A stretch of DNA of 64,000 nt from an uncultured Collinsella sp. GTDB lineage: Bacteria; Actinomycetota; Coriobacteriia; Coriobacteriales; Coriobacteriaceae. The stretch covers positions 1-64,000 of the forward strand of contig CABUUD010000002.1 of the NCBI GenBank assembly GCA_902494585.1. The letters run 5' to 3'. Shown piece by piece: positions 26,556 through 35,805 of the stretch (its first letter is position 1; each line of letters begins with the position of its first letter). The notes beneath the pieces were generated by a model that worked only from the letters and a program-made list of their open reading frames with translations, made no database searches and was not told the DNA's origin. Position numbers and translations under genes: made by a program.

Positions 26556-27968
26556 TCAGCCTCCCATCACGACATAGGGGCTGTAATCGAAGCACAGCGT
26601 CATGAGTCGCTGCGGGGACTCAATGGCCGCGGCGATGATATCGGCATCTCGAGCTCGGTCAAATCCCACGAGCTCAATTTGATACGAGACGTCTTCCATT
26701 TTATGGAGTATCCGGTTATTCAGGAGGTTCTCACCGTCGAATTCCTCGGTTTTGCCTCCGCCCGAGGTTACGGCATACAGGTGCAGTTTTGCGGTGGTCG
26801 CAGGGTCGGCGACCGTGAGGTTGTCGATTTGGTTGGCCGTGCCCTTTGCCCCAAGCAAGGTGAGCAAGGTGGGGGCTACGACCTCGCCCGATGGCAGAAA
26901 AACAACTTCGACGGTTTTAGGGAATGCGATAATGGCTGCTTTGCGGACGGGCTTATCGGCAGCGGTGACCTCAATGCTCGCGGCGTCGACGGTTTCCGTG
27001 CGGTCGAGCGCGACCATCATGCAACAATTGCCCTCGTCGATGTCTGCCGGCATGGGACACCCCAAGTTTTCGCCAGCTTGCGTGCCGCCCACTGCGGTGG
27101 CTGTTTCGCTTGGCTCGCTGAAAGTGGCTGAAGGACCGCTCGATGGCGGTGTTATGCCGCCTGGTGCGCCATTGTCCCCAGGCGCTATTTCACCGCTGCT
27201 CTCGCTGGAGTCGCTTGCGATGTCACCCGTCGAGGGGGCGAGTCCGACCGCTCCTACTCCGCTCCATTCCATCTCGAGGAGCGCCGGATCGACAAGGACG
27301 TGATGCACATCTTGCGTTTCGGCACTGATATCGACAGGACCGGGATTTGCCCCTCGCGTCAGGCTGAGCGATCCGGTCCGCTGTTTGCCCCGAATCCCCT
27401 GGCTTTCTGTGTCGTTCGCGTAGAACATCAGGGTGATCTCGCCATTCGCCGTGGCGTCGGTGCCCGCCTTGGTCATTTTCAGCGATGCGGTGAATGAGAT
27501 GGCGGGCTGCGTGCCATCGGCGCTCGAGGGGACGCAGCCCAGGCATACACCTCCTCCGTCTTCGAAAAATGTGCTGTCGAAGGCGACCGTTGCCCCGTCT
27601 GCCGAGTCATCGGACAGGGTGATGTCGAGGCGCAGCTCCACGTCGCAGGAATCGCCATCGGCATCAGTTGCAGCTGCGCGCCATGTGCAGATAACGCATC
27701 CCGTTAGGGGGCCGTCCACTGTGCTCGAGTGCTCGGTATCCACGACTATCGAGCTGTTCGTGCAGCGACGGAGACACCCCGAGGTCGAAATGCTTGCCTG
27801 CGCAAGCGAGAAGCGTTGGCGCGCGATGGTGCTCATCTGGTTTGTGGCGAGACAGTTGACGGCAGGTAAGGGGACGTCCACGGCGGGTGTCGCTAGGGCG
27901 GCGACGGGCATGCCGGTGGCAAGCGCACTGCAGAGCGCGGCAACGGGCAAAAGGTTCTTTGATGCCAT
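26556..27968 (-). CDS. Exported cysteine-containing protein, unknown
   Basis: 470 residues. An N-terminal signal peptide (ALCSALATGMPVAALA) is followed by beta-rich sequence with several Cys pairs (GCLRRC, GCVICTW, GGGVCLGC). A Ser/Pro/Gly/Glu-rich low-complexity linker (about 245-300) leads into a second beta-rich domain. There is no membrane anchor or sortase motif at the C-terminus, so it is probably secreted or held by a partner. I recognise no family. It is the last gene of a five-gene minus-strand group of small exported or anchored proteins. Confidence 0.75.
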   Translation of the reverse strand: MASKNLLPVAALCSALATGMPVAALATPAVDVPLPAVNCLATNQMSTIARQRFSLAQASISTSGCLRRCTNSSIVVDTEHSSTVDGPLTGCVICTWRAAATDADGDSCDVELRLDITLSDDSADGATVAFDSTFFEDGGGVCLGCVPSSADGTQPAISFTASLKMTKAGTDATANGEITLMFYANDTESQGIRGKQRTGSLSLTRGANPGPVDISAETQDVHHVLVDPALLEMEWSGVGAVGLAPSTGDIASDSSESSGEIAPGDNGAPGGITPPSSGPSATFSEPSETATAVGGTQAGENLGCPMPADIDEGNCCMMVALDRTETVDAASIEVTAADKPVRKAAIIAFPKTVEVVFLPSGEVVAPTLLTLLGAKGTANQIDNLTVADPATTAKLHLYAVTSGGGKTEEFDGENLLNNRILHKMEDVSYQIELVGFDRARDADIIAAAIESPQRLMTLCFDYSPYVVMGG

Positions 27969-28009
27969 GGACTCTCCTTACCTGTTCTGGACGGAATCGA
28001 TTTGTGTGG

Positions 28010-28267
28010 CTACTGGTTGCGTTTGATGTGCAGGCCAAGGCCGATGGCGCTTGCGCCTGCCGCGGCGATTCCTGCTGCCAGGAGCTGTCGCGTGTCGCCC
28101 GTTTGCGCGAGGGGCTCATGTTGGCCACTGCGTTCGAGCTCCGATAGATCGACAGTCACCTGCGTAGCAGCCTGCGCCTGCTCTTGTTGGGCAAAGGCGG
28201 CGATCGGGGCAAACGTTACAACGCCGACGATAGCGGCAAGGACAATCGCCTTAGGCCGTGTGCGCAC
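28010..28267 (-). CDS. Small cell-wall protein with LAQTGD sorting-type motif
   Basis: 85 residues. The layout is signal peptide (about 1-26), a short polar stretch, then EPLAQTGD, a hydrophobic segment (LLAAGIAAAGASAIGLGL) and a basic tail HIKRNQ. That is a sortase-substrate end with Ala in place of Pro in LPxTG, a variant I associate with coriobacterial surface proteins. Only about 25 residues would remain as mature protein before the motif. The start overlaps the preceding gene's end by 17 bases. No sortase gene is in the window. Confidence 0.72.
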   Translation of the reverse strand: MRTRPKAIVLAAIVGVVTFAPIAAFAQQEQAQAATQVTVDLSELERSGQHEPLAQTGDTRQLLAAGIAAAGASAIGLGLHIKRNQ

Positions 28268-28850
28268 CGGGCTCGACCGTCCACGTAATGCTTGCGACCT
28301 GGTCGCCCGTGCCGGTCACATGGAAGATGTCTCGCGTGACGCGGGCGACATTGCCGCTCGTCTTGAGCTTAATCTTGTCCGCACCATCGGCGATGCCCTG
28401 GTAGCCCATGTCGAAGGATGCATTTTTGGAAAGGTCGAGGCCCACTTCCTGTGTCGCGGCGTGGGCGTCTTGGAGTGCCTTGTCGGGGCCGACCTTAAAA
28501 TCGATGGAGTTCTGGGCGGTCCCCGTCTTGGCGTCGGCGACGATGCTCCAGGACTTCTGGGCGGCAATCTTCATGTTGGTAACGTGGATGCCATAGGCCG
28601 AAAGATTGTCGATGGTGGTTGTATTCTCGGAAGGGCCCTGAAGCGTGCCATCGGCCTTGGCGACAAATGGGATGACGGTCGGAGCCTTAAACTTGATGTT
28701 GTCGATTTCGGTCCTGATGGTCACGTCGGTGGTTCCAACGCGTCCCTCCGCCAGGGCGGTGGTCGGCGCGGCACCCATTGCGAGTGCGAGTGCCAGTCCT
28801 GCGCCCACGACAAGTGCCCTGGCTCCGTTCAGGTTCCTGGTGATGTCCAT
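28251..28850 (-). CDS. Exported WxL-like or pilin-like protein, unknown
   Basis: 199 residues. A signal peptide (LALALAMGAAPTTALA) is followed by a beta-rich body and a C-terminus ASITWTVEPG that recalls a WxL or surface beta-sandwich strand. The overlap of its end with the 85-residue sorting-motif protein implies coupled translation, so the two probably assemble together at the cell surface. The family is not recognised. Confidence 0.7.
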   Translation of the reverse strand: MDITRNLNGARALVVGAGLALALAMGAAPTTALAEGRVGTTDVTIRTEIDNIKFKAPTVIPFVAKADGTLQGPSENTTTIDNLSAYGIHVTNMKIAAQKSWSIVADAKTGTAQNSIDFKVGPDKALQDAHAATQEVGLDLSKNASFDMGYQGIADGADKIKLKTSGNVARVTRDIFHVTGTGDQVASITWTVEPGAHTA

Positions 28851-28938
28851 AATCGTTCCTTTCTATTCGTCACGGACCATTTCCGTGAGGGTTAGACGAA
28901 AGCGGCACGGGTGCGCATTTTCACAACAGGTGGCAGGT

Positions 28939-29448
28939 CTAGTCTTCTGCCTGGGCAACTCGCACCTTGACACGCGTGGGATTGCCATGGGCGTCGTAGG
29001 TCTTGGCGTCGAGCGCCTGGATCTCGATGTACGCCTCGCCTTCTTCGATGTCGCCTGCAGGGCAGGTCTCAACGGTCTTGCCGGTCTCGACAACGCCCGA
29101 TTCATAGATGGTCTCGTCGTTTTGGATCACGCGGAAACGCTGGGGAAACTTGTTGTCCTGGACGTTTTGCACGTTGACGCGCAGCTTGCCGCCTTTTTGT
29201 AGCTGGGCGACCGGTGCGACCGAGATCGTCATCATGTTGTCGCGGACGATGGCATCGAGCTCGTCCTGGATTTCCTGGCGCGACTTACCCTCCGCCGCTG
29301 TGACCGAGGCACCTGTCTCGGCGACAGGCTTTGACTGCCAGGCGTAAAGGCCGACGGCGATAAGGGCGCAGGCGATGGCCAGGCAGACAACGCCGAGCCT
29401 TTTTCGATGTTTTGACCCTAGGGGGCTCGACTGCTTCCTTACGCTCAT
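28939..29448 (-). CDS. Membrane-anchored extracytoplasmic protein, unknown
   Basis: 169 residues. A basic start (KHRKR) and one hydrophobic helix (about 18-38) serve as signal anchor. The remaining 130 residues are soluble and beta-rich, with no known motif that I can name. Its ATG overlaps the stop of the upstream gene by four bases (ATGA), so it is translationally coupled. Confidence 0.7.
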   Translation of the reverse strand: MSVRKQSSPLGSKHRKRLGVVCLAIACALIAVGLYAWQSKPVAETGASVTAAEGKSRQEIQDELDAIVRDNMMTISVAPVAQLQKGGKLRVNVQNVQDNKFPQRFRVIQNDETIYESGVVETGKTVETCPAGDIEEGEAYIEIQALDAKTYDAHGNPTRVKVRVAQAED

Positions 29449-29741
29449 GCGGCATCCTTAGTGGTATAGACGCGCGCGAACGTGGACGGATCGGCGCCAA
29501 AGAGCATGTGGAGCATGAGGCGTCGCGAGTAGATGAGCTCGTCGAAGTTTGGGTCGAGTTTGATGTCGTGGATGTGGGCGATGTGGTGGGCGAGTGCCGA
29601 AAACGATTCGGGATCGCAAATCACGTCGGTGTTGACGTGATAGACAGCCGCATCGGGAAACGCTTCCTCGTCGAAGGGCAGAAGATATGGGTCATCGTCA
29701 ACTTCGATGGCGATGCCGTACTGGGGCCAGTAATATGCCAT
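29445..29741 (-). CDS. Small acidic protein, 98 aa, unknown
   Basis: Soluble, no signal peptide, rich in Asp, His and Tyr (VDDDPYLLPFDEE, HHIAHIHDIK). GGGAGGTCC lies before the ATG. First gene of the five-gene group and coupled to the membrane-anchored protein. I see no catalytic motif. Confidence 0.65.
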   Translation of the reverse strand: MAYYWPQYGIAIEVDDDPYLLPFDEEAFPDAAVYHVNTDVICDPESFSALAHHIAHIHDIKLDPNFDELIYSRRLMLHMLFGADPSTFARVYTTKDAA

Positions 29742-30086
29742 GGGGACCTCCCTGCTTTTGGGCCAAACCTTCTATTGGTTTTGGCTGTCGATGCCGACCG
29801 TATCAGCCACAACTTGACCAATTTCTGACCAAATGCTTGACGGGTTTACATCGCCGCAGGTGAGAGACGCTAAAAAATATCTCAAGTTTTTTCGAGCGCC
29901 AATTGTGCGCGTGGTTGCGATGGGAGGGAGCTCGTTAAATAGAGCGTCTGCCGGGAAAACGTCGCCGTTCGCCGAATTGCACAAACGTAAAATTCGCCAA
30001 TTATGGAGACAGTCTCAGTCACGTCGACGAAACGATGCGGTAACATCTCCCTGCAAACACTGTAGTTAACTAAAGGGGGAGTTCGC
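29742..30086. other. 345-base gap between divergent transcription units
   Basis: No gene seen. It must hold promoters for the exported-protein group (minus) and the 2-hydroxyacid dehydrogenase operon (plus). TTCGCCGAATT and TTCGCCAATTA repeat 26 bases apart near 29970-30005, a possible operator pair. AAGGGGGAG lies just before the GTG start of the dehydrogenase. Confidence 0.4.
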
Positions 30087-31688
30087 GTGTCTGCAGCCAT
30101 CAAACCCTTCGGCGACGAGTTCGAAGAATATGGTCGCGACGAATCTCGCACATCGGGCGAGGCGTCGAGCATCTCGTTTCCGACAACGGAGGACGAAGTC
30201 CGCGCCATTCTGCGAAAGCTCCATGCCGAGCATGTTCCGATAACGGTCCAGGGTGCTCGGACCGGTCTGGCTGCCGGTGCCGTGCCCCACGGCGGGCATA
30301 TCCTCAACACTTCTCGTATGAATCGCTACCTGGGTCTTCGCCGCGACGAGCAAGGCCGTTTTCTGCTGCGCGTGGAGCCGGGCGTCGTGCTTTCGGAGTT
30401 GCGCAAGCAGCTGGGTAAGAAGGCATTGCCGACCGCTGGCTGGGATCAGGTATCGCTTGAGGCCTATGAGGAGTTTCAGGCAGCTCCCGAGCAGTTCTTT
30501 CCCACCGATCCCACCGAGGCATCTGCCTGCCTGGGCGGCATGGCGGCGTGCAATGCCTCCGGTGCCCGCAGTTACGCCTACGGCCCCATGCGCCCGCACG
30601 TTACGGGGCTTCACGTGGCACTGGCGGACGGCGACCTGCTCGAGCTTCATCGAGGTCAGGCGCGCGCTGACGCACGCCACTTGTCGCTCGTGACGGTAGG
30701 GGGCCGCGCACTTGAGCTGAATCTTCCCGGCTATACCATGCCCAAGACCAAAAACGCGTCGGGTTATTTCGTTTCGGACGATATGGACGCCATCGACCTC
30801 TTTATCGGTGCGTGCGGCACGCTCGGCGTCATTACCGAGCTTGAGATCGCCTTGCAGGCGGCACCTTCGGTCGTATGGGGTGTGAGCTGCTTTTTCGACA
30901 GCGAGGACAAGGCGGTGTCCTTTACCGATTCCGTGCGCCCCGTGCTGTCCCATGCCGCCGCTATCGAGTATTTCGATGCCGACGCCTTGGATATCCTTCG
31001 CCGCCAGCGCGAGCAGTCGACCGCGTTTGCCTCGCTGCCGGCACTCGACGATGAGGCAAAGGTCTGTGTCTATGTGGAGCTCGACTGCGACGACGAGGCG
31101 CAGGCGACCGAGGAGCTGTACCACCTGGGATGGGTTTTGGAGCTTGCGGGCGGCCACGACGACGCGACCTGGGTTGCGCGCACCGAGGTCGATCGCGAAT
31201 GCCAGCGGTTCTTCCGCCACGCCGTTCCCGAGAGCGTCAACATGCTCATCGACGAGCGTCGCCGCACCGACCCCACCATTACCAAGCTGGGGTCGGATAT
31301 GTCGGTGCCCAACGCGCGCCTGGCCGATGTCGTTGTCCTCTATCGCCGCACGCTGGCCGAAAGCGGGCTTGAGTCTGCCGCCTGGGGACATATTGGCAAC
31401 AACCATCTGCATGTGAATATCCTGCCGCGCGATGCGCAAGACTACCGTCGCGGTGGCGAGCTGTTTGCCCAGTGGGCTGCGGAGGTAACGGCTATGGGCG
31501 GCGCCGTCTCTGCCGAGCACGGCGTCGGCAAGATCAAAGCGGGCTTTTTGGAGACGATGTACGGCCACGAGGCCATGGTCGAATCGGCTCGACTCAAGCT
31601 GCAGCTCGATCCTGCCGGGCAGCTGGGTCGTGGCAACCTGTTTTCGGAGAAGCTCTTGGATGAACTCGTCCAGAAAGGGGGCGTGTGA
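30087..31688 (+). CDS. FAD-linked 2-hydroxyacid (lactate/glycolate) dehydrogenase
   Basis: 533 residues, GTG start after AAGGGGGAG. The N-terminal PCMH-type FAD domain (about 40-225) has GARTGLAAGAVPHGG and CLGGMAACNASGARSY. The C-terminal FAD-oxidase domain ends with HIGNNHLHVNIL and GGAVSAEHGVGKIK, histidines that bind substrate or metal in GlcD-type enzymes. The genes for EtfB and EtfA follow at once. In anaerobes such as Acetobacterium woodii this trio oxidises lactate with NAD+ while ferredoxin drives the uphill step. Lactate or glycolate is the likely substrate. Confidence 0.88.
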   Translation: MSAAIKPFGDEFEEYGRDESRTSGEASSISFPTTEDEVRAILRKLHAEHVPITVQGARTGLAAGAVPHGGHILNTSRMNRYLGLRRDEQGRFLLRVEPGVVLSELRKQLGKKALPTAGWDQVSLEAYEEFQAAPEQFFPTDPTEASACLGGMAACNASGARSYAYGPMRPHVTGLHVALADGDLLELHRGQARADARHLSLVTVGGRALELNLPGYTMPKTKNASGYFVSDDMDAIDLFIGACGTLGVITELEIALQAAPSVVWGVSCFFDSEDKAVSFTDSVRPVLSHAAAIEYFDADALDILRRQREQSTAFASLPALDDEAKVCVYVELDCDDEAQATEELYHLGWVLELAGGHDDATWVARTEVDRECQRFFRHAVPESVNMLIDERRRTDPTITKLGSDMSVPNARLADVVVLYRRTLAESGLESAAWGHIGNNHLHVNILPRDAQDYRRGGELFAQWAAEVTAMGGAVSAEHGVGKIKAGFLETMYGHEAMVESARLKLQLDPAGQLGRGNLFSEKLLDELVQKGGV

Positions 31689-31690
31689 AG

Positions 31691-32506
31691 ATGAGCGATT
31701 TCCATATGGTGGTGTGCGTCAAGGCAGTGCCGGGAAGCACCGAGGTCAAGATGGACCCCAAAACCAATACCATCGTGCGTGATGGCAAGCAGGCGGTCAT
31801 TAATCCCTTCGATGCAAGTGCCCTCGAATGCGCTCTGGCGCTCAAGGACGACTTTATCGGCTTTGGCATGGATGTGCGCGTGACGGTGGTGTCGATGGGT
31901 ATCCCTGCAACCGAATTGCTGCTGCGTGACTGCATTGCCCGCGGCGCCGATGACGCGCTGCTGCTGACCGATCGCGCCTTTGCGGGCGCGGACACGTTGG
32001 CGACCACCTATGCTCTCAAATGCGGCATCGAGGCGCTCGACGAGGACTTCGACCTGCTCATCTGCGGCAAGATGGCGGTGGATGGCGATACTGCCCAGAT
32101 CGGCCCAGAGCTGGCCGGCGCCTTCGAGATTCCCTGCGTGACCGATGTGAGCTGCGTGCAGAGCGCAAGTTTTACGACGTGCGGTGCGCTTTCGCTCGTT
32201 CACGGTTGCGATGCCGGCGAGGAGACGGTCTATCTGGAGATGCCGTGCGCGATGACGACCGCCAAGGAGATCGGCCAGCTGCGCATGCCGAGCATCGCCG
32301 GCATACGCGCGGCCGAAAATGCGGATGTGCGGGTGGTCTGTGCTGCCGATGTGCATGCCGATCCCTCGCGTTGCGGCCTTACCGGATCGCCGACGCAGGT
32401 CGTGCGCTCGTTTGTGCCCGACCGCGACCAAACGTGTGAGGCCATCGAGGGCACACCGGTCGAGCAAGCTGCAAAGCTTGCTAAGATTATCGAGGGGATG
32501 GCATAG
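31691..32506 (+). CDS. etfB: Electron transfer flavoprotein beta subunit
   Basis: 271 residues from ATG 31691; GTG 31685 overlaps the previous stop but is too close to the AAGGGGG site. Beta-subunit landmarks: VVCVKAVPGS at the start, MDPKTNTIVRDG, NPFDASALECAL, and CGKMAVDGDTAQIGPELA. It forms a heterodimer with EtfA and binds the second cofactor, FAD in bifurcating types. The stop is followed at once by the etfA ATG. Confidence 0.88.
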   Translation: MSDFHMVVCVKAVPGSTEVKMDPKTNTIVRDGKQAVINPFDASALECALALKDDFIGFGMDVRVTVVSMGIPATELLLRDCIARGADDALLLTDRAFAGADTLATTYALKCGIEALDEDFDLLICGKMAVDGDTAQIGPELAGAFEIPCVTDVSCVQSASFTTCGALSLVHGCDAGEETVYLEMPCAMTTAKEIGQLRMPSIAGIRAAENADVRVVCAADVHADPSRCGLTGSPTQVVRSFVPDRDQTCEAIEGTPVEQAAKLAKIIEGMA

Positions 32507-33712
32507 ATGAGCGGACTGATAATCGATAGCGAGGCATGTGTTGGCTGTGGCCGCTGCGTTCGCGCCTGTGCTTCGGGCGGCATTGTGGTGGAGGGCGAGC
32601 GCCCCAACCGCTGCGCCCATGTGACCGACGGCTGCATCTTGTGCGGTGGGTGCGTCGACGCTTGCCCCGTCAATGCCATTTCGATCGAGCGCGACGAGGC
32701 CGCTGGCGCGGTGGACCTTGATGCATATCGAGACATTTGGGTCTTCGTGCAGACTGACGAGCACGACGCCGTGGCTCCCGTGGCCTACGAGCTCATGGGC
32801 AAGGGACGCGAGCTTGCCGATGCTCGTGGTTGCCGTCTGGTGGCATTGGCCGGCATGAGCCCCGAGAGCTCGCTCAAGGACCTGGAGCATCTGGTTTGCG
32901 CCGGTGCAGACGAGGTCCTGGTCTGTCGCGACGAGCGTCTGCGCCAGAACGATGCGGAGGTCTACGCCCGGCTGATCTGCGATTTGGTAGCCGAGCGCAG
33001 GCCCGAGGCCATTCTGTACGGTGCGACCGCCTTTGGCCGCGAACTGGCACCCGGCGTTGCCGTGCGCTTGCAGACGGGCCTTACGGCTGACTGCACCGTA
33101 CTTTCGATGGATACGGAGACGGGGCTGCTGCAACAGACGCGTCCGGCGTTTGGCGGCAACCTGATGGCCACCATCGTCTGCCCCAATCATCGTCCCCAGA
33201 TGGCAACGGTGCGTCCCGGCATCTTTGGGGCGCCCGAGTTTGACTACAGCCGCTCTGGCACAATTACCCAGGTATCGCTTGCGGATGATGTTAAGGCCCG
33301 CGTCGAGATCTCGATTCCCGCCGAGGAGTGGGGACAGCAGGCATCAATTGCCGATGCCGAGCGCCTGGTCGTGGTGGGCCGCGGAATTGGCTCCAAGAAG
33401 AACCTGCCCCTGATGCGAAAACTCGCCGATGCCCTGGGTGCCGAGCTTGGTTGCACGCGTCCCGTCGTGGAGGCGGGTTGGCTGGAGTACCGCCACCAGA
33501 TTGGCCAGACCGGCGTGTCGGTTTCGCCCAAGCTCCTCGTGAGCATCGGCGTTTCGGGCGCTATCCAGCACCTAGCCGGCATCGGCGGCGCGGAGTGCAT
33601 CATCGCTGTCAACGAGGACCCGGATGCCCCCATCTTCGGCGCTGCGCAGTACAAAGTTGTCGGTGACGCCGTCGAAGTCGTCGAGGAGCTTCTGGCCCAG
33701 CTCGAGCGCTAG
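32507..33712 (+). CDS. etfA: EtfA with N-terminal two-cluster ferredoxin domain
   Basis: 401 residues. The first 65 hold two 4Fe-4S motifs: CVGCGRCVRAC and CILCGGCVDACP. The rest is EtfA, ending with the FAD site VGRGIGSKKNL and GVSVSPKLLVSIGVSGAIQH. Ferredoxin-fused EtfA is the form found in confurcating lactate dehydrogenase and some caffeyl-CoA/acyl-CoA systems. It completes the dehydrogenase-EtfB-EtfA operon. Its stop overlaps that of the convergent HD gene. Confidence 0.9.
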   Translation: MSGLIIDSEACVGCGRCVRACASGGIVVEGERPNRCAHVTDGCILCGGCVDACPVNAISIERDEAAGAVDLDAYRDIWVFVQTDEHDAVAPVAYELMGKGRELADARGCRLVALAGMSPESSLKDLEHLVCAGADEVLVCRDERLRQNDAEVYARLICDLVAERRPEAILYGATAFGRELAPGVAVRLQTGLTADCTVLSMDTETGLLQQTRPAFGGNLMATIVCPNHRPQMATVRPGIFGAPEFDYSRSGTITQVSLADDVKARVEISIPAEEWGQQASIADAERLVVVGRGIGSKKNLPLMRKLADALGAELGCTRPVVEAGWLEYRHQIGQTGVSVSPKLLVSIGVSGAIQHLAGIGGAECIIAVNEDPDAPIFGAAQYKVVGDAVEVVEELLAQLER

Positions 33713-34521
33713 GCGCCGGCCAGCCAGGCTCGCATCTCTTTCTTTAGGCGTTCCCAGGTCGCCCGCGTGGCGGGATCGGTAAAGGGTCGCACGATGCCAA
33801 AGGGCGCGTCGAGCAGGCGGTAGATATCTCCCTGCTCGCGCGCCAGCGCGCGGCTTGCCGGATAGACGAGCTCAAACATAAAACAAATGAGCCCTACCAG
33901 GTAGTCGGCCGGCTCATCGCGTTCGTCGCGTGCGACGCAGCGGTGCTCGTCAAAGGCGGCGAGCGCCGATGTCGAGAACCGGCTGGCGAGAAATGTGTCC
34001 TCATCAACCTTGAGGATGGTCTCGACGGTGCTGTCGGCGATGGTTCGCATGATGTCGATCTTGTCACCATCGCGCACGATATCGCAGAAGTTCCGCGTGC
34101 GGGTGTCGAGTTCCGTGGGCAGGCGAAAATCGCTGTGGTGGGCGATGCTTGCTCGAATGAGTTCGTCTTCTACCGGATCGTCGATAAAGTCGCGGATACT
34201 TGTTGTCGCGGGCGCGTCTGCAGGGTTTTTGCCAAAGAGAACCTCGACGCCCAACTCCGCATGGCTCATGCTCTCGGCATCCTTAAACGTGTCCCAGCGT
34301 CGCAACTGTTCAAAGCGACCCATATCGTGTAGCAGGCCGCAAAGCCACGCTAGGTCAATGTCCTGCGGTGACCAGCCCTGTTCGCGTGCCACGGCATCGC
34401 ATGCCTCGGCAACGTGGTACGTATGCTCGATTTTGAGCGCGATGCGCGGATTGGCGGCATCGTAGGCATCGGTGTAGGTCTTGAAGGCCGCGGCAGCCCG
34501 CGTTCGATCGATAGCTGTCAT
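33709..34521 (-). CDS. HD-domain phosphohydrolase
   Basis: 270 residues. HD residues in order: IEHTYHV (H33, H36), LLHDMGRFEQ (H65, D66), MSHAELG and SIAHHSDFR. The later part is helical with an acidic DGDKIDIMR. Probably hydrolyses a phosphate ester of a nucleotide; the substrate is unknown. AGGAAG precedes the ATG. Its stop codon overlaps the stop of the convergent etfA by three bases, so there is no room for a separate terminator. Confidence 0.85.
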   Translation of the reverse strand: MTAIDRTRAAAAFKTYTDAYDAANPRIALKIEHTYHVAEACDAVAREQGWSPQDIDLAWLCGLLHDMGRFEQLRRWDTFKDAESMSHAELGVEVLFGKNPADAPATTSIRDFIDDPVEDELIRASIAHHSDFRLPTELDTRTRNFCDIVRDGDKIDIMRTIADSTVETILKVDEDTFLASRFSTSALAAFDEHRCVARDERDEPADYLVGLICFMFELVYPASRALAREQGDIYRLLDAPFGIVRPFTDPATRATWERLKKEMRAWLAGA

Positions 34522-34658
34522 AATGACTTCCTAAAAAGTTGTGTCTTTCTGTGTCTTTCGATCCGGTGGCAATTGTAGGTGAACTCGGTTGCCACCGGGC
34601 GATGATTCTGCCGCGTCGTTGAATGCGGCTCGGAAAGCATGTCGGGACGAGGAACGCT

Positions 34659-35351
34659 ATGGTGCTCAAAATCGTTAAAACCATCTGGCCGGTGATGCTT
34701 ACCTATGTTGCGATAGCCGCGCCGTGCGGAATGATTATGGCGCAGACGGGAATGGAACCCTGGATGGTTTTTGCCCTGAGCAGCACGTTCGTGACGGGCA
34801 GCGGGCAGTTTATGATCTGCAATCTGTGGCTGGCAGGTGTGCCTGCAGCATCGATCGTCGCGAGCGTCGCCGCAATCTCCTCGCGCTTTGCGCTTTACTC
34901 GGCATCGATCGCACCGCATCTGAGGGGTGCCTCGAAGCGTCAGACGCTGGCTGTTGCCGCGACACTTACCGAGGAGGCATATGGCATCTCACTTGCCAAG
35001 TTGGTTAAAGGGGAGGATTGGGGCCCGCGCGAGTCCTTTGCGCTCAATGCGATCCTCATCGCAACATGGGGCGTTTCGTGCACGACGGGCGCCGTTGTCG
35101 GCGCCGTTGTCGACGTTCCCACCGCTATTGCGGGCTTTGTCTGCACATCGCTCTTTATCTGCCTGCTCTTTTCGCAGCGACTGTCGCGCGGCAATATCGT
35201 AGCCGCCGTTGTGGCTGCGGTGTCCGTCGCCATATGTAAGTTCTTGGGGTGGACGAATATCGCCGTGCCGGTAAGCGTGCTCGTCGGCGTTGTCGCGGCG
35301 CTTGCGTGCGATGCCCTCGCCGAAGGAAGGGGTGCTCGCGATGCCCGTTAA
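34659..35351 (+). CDS. azlC: AzlC-family branched-chain amino acid permease
   Basis: 230 residues, about six or seven membrane helices. Family features: APCGMIMAQTGMEPW, GSGQFMICNLWLAGVP, and SRFALYSASIAPHLR. AzlC with the small AzlD exports branched-chain amino acids or their analogues. GAGGAA lies before ATG 34659. The stop lies inside the start region of azlD (overlap of 11 bases), the usual AzlCD arrangement. Confidence 0.88.
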   Translation: MVLKIVKTIWPVMLTYVAIAAPCGMIMAQTGMEPWMVFALSSTFVTGSGQFMICNLWLAGVPAASIVASVAAISSRFALYSASIAPHLRGASKRQTLAVAATLTEEAYGISLAKLVKGEDWGPRESFALNAILIATWGVSCTTGAVVGAVVDVPTAIAGFVCTSLFICLLFSQRLSRGNIVAAVVAAVSVAICKFLGWTNIAVPVSVLVGVVAALACDALAEGRGARDAR

Positions 35352-35664
35352 TGAGTTTTTGGTCCTGTGGCTGTCGTCGTGGGCGGCCATCGCTTTTTTC
35401 CGCATTGCCCCGGCGTTTGCCTTGCGCGGGAGAACGCTGTCGCCCCGCGTTACCGAGGCCTTGGGTTATATTCCGCCCGCCGCCTTTGCGGCACTGGTCG
35501 CTAACGATTTGATAAGCCCTGGCGCTTTCGACACCGGCTTGTGGCAGGGCTTAATTCCCTGGATTGCGGCTGCCGGTGTCGTGGTGGTGGCAATCAAGAC
35601 AAAGTCGATGTTGTGGTGCTGCGTCTCGGGTATCGTGCTCTATATCGTTTTGAGCCTCGTATAA
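35341..35664 (+). CDS. azlD: AzlD-family small permease subunit
   Basis: 107 residues, four hydrophobic segments. Features: FRIAPAFALRGRTLSPR, ALGYIPPAAFAALVAND, and WCCVSGIVLYIVL. GAAGGAAGG lies ahead of ATG 35341, inside azlC. It pairs with AzlC in the membrane as the exporter's second subunit. Confidence 0.87.
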   Translation: MPVNEFLVLWLSSWAAIAFFRIAPAFALRGRTLSPRVTEALGYIPPAAFAALVANDLISPGAFDTGLWQGLIPWIAAAGVVVVAIKTKSMLWCCVSGIVLYIVLSLV

Positions 35665-35805
35665 GAGCAGGACGCGTTATCGTCCCGGCCTAACGAATCC
35701 AATTTCCCACCGAGGCGGTCTGCTTCTTCTGGTACCATGGTCAAACTTTACTGTAGCAAAGCATGACGTGGGCTTTTGTTCCGCGTCAGCGGAAATGGGG
35801 GTTTC

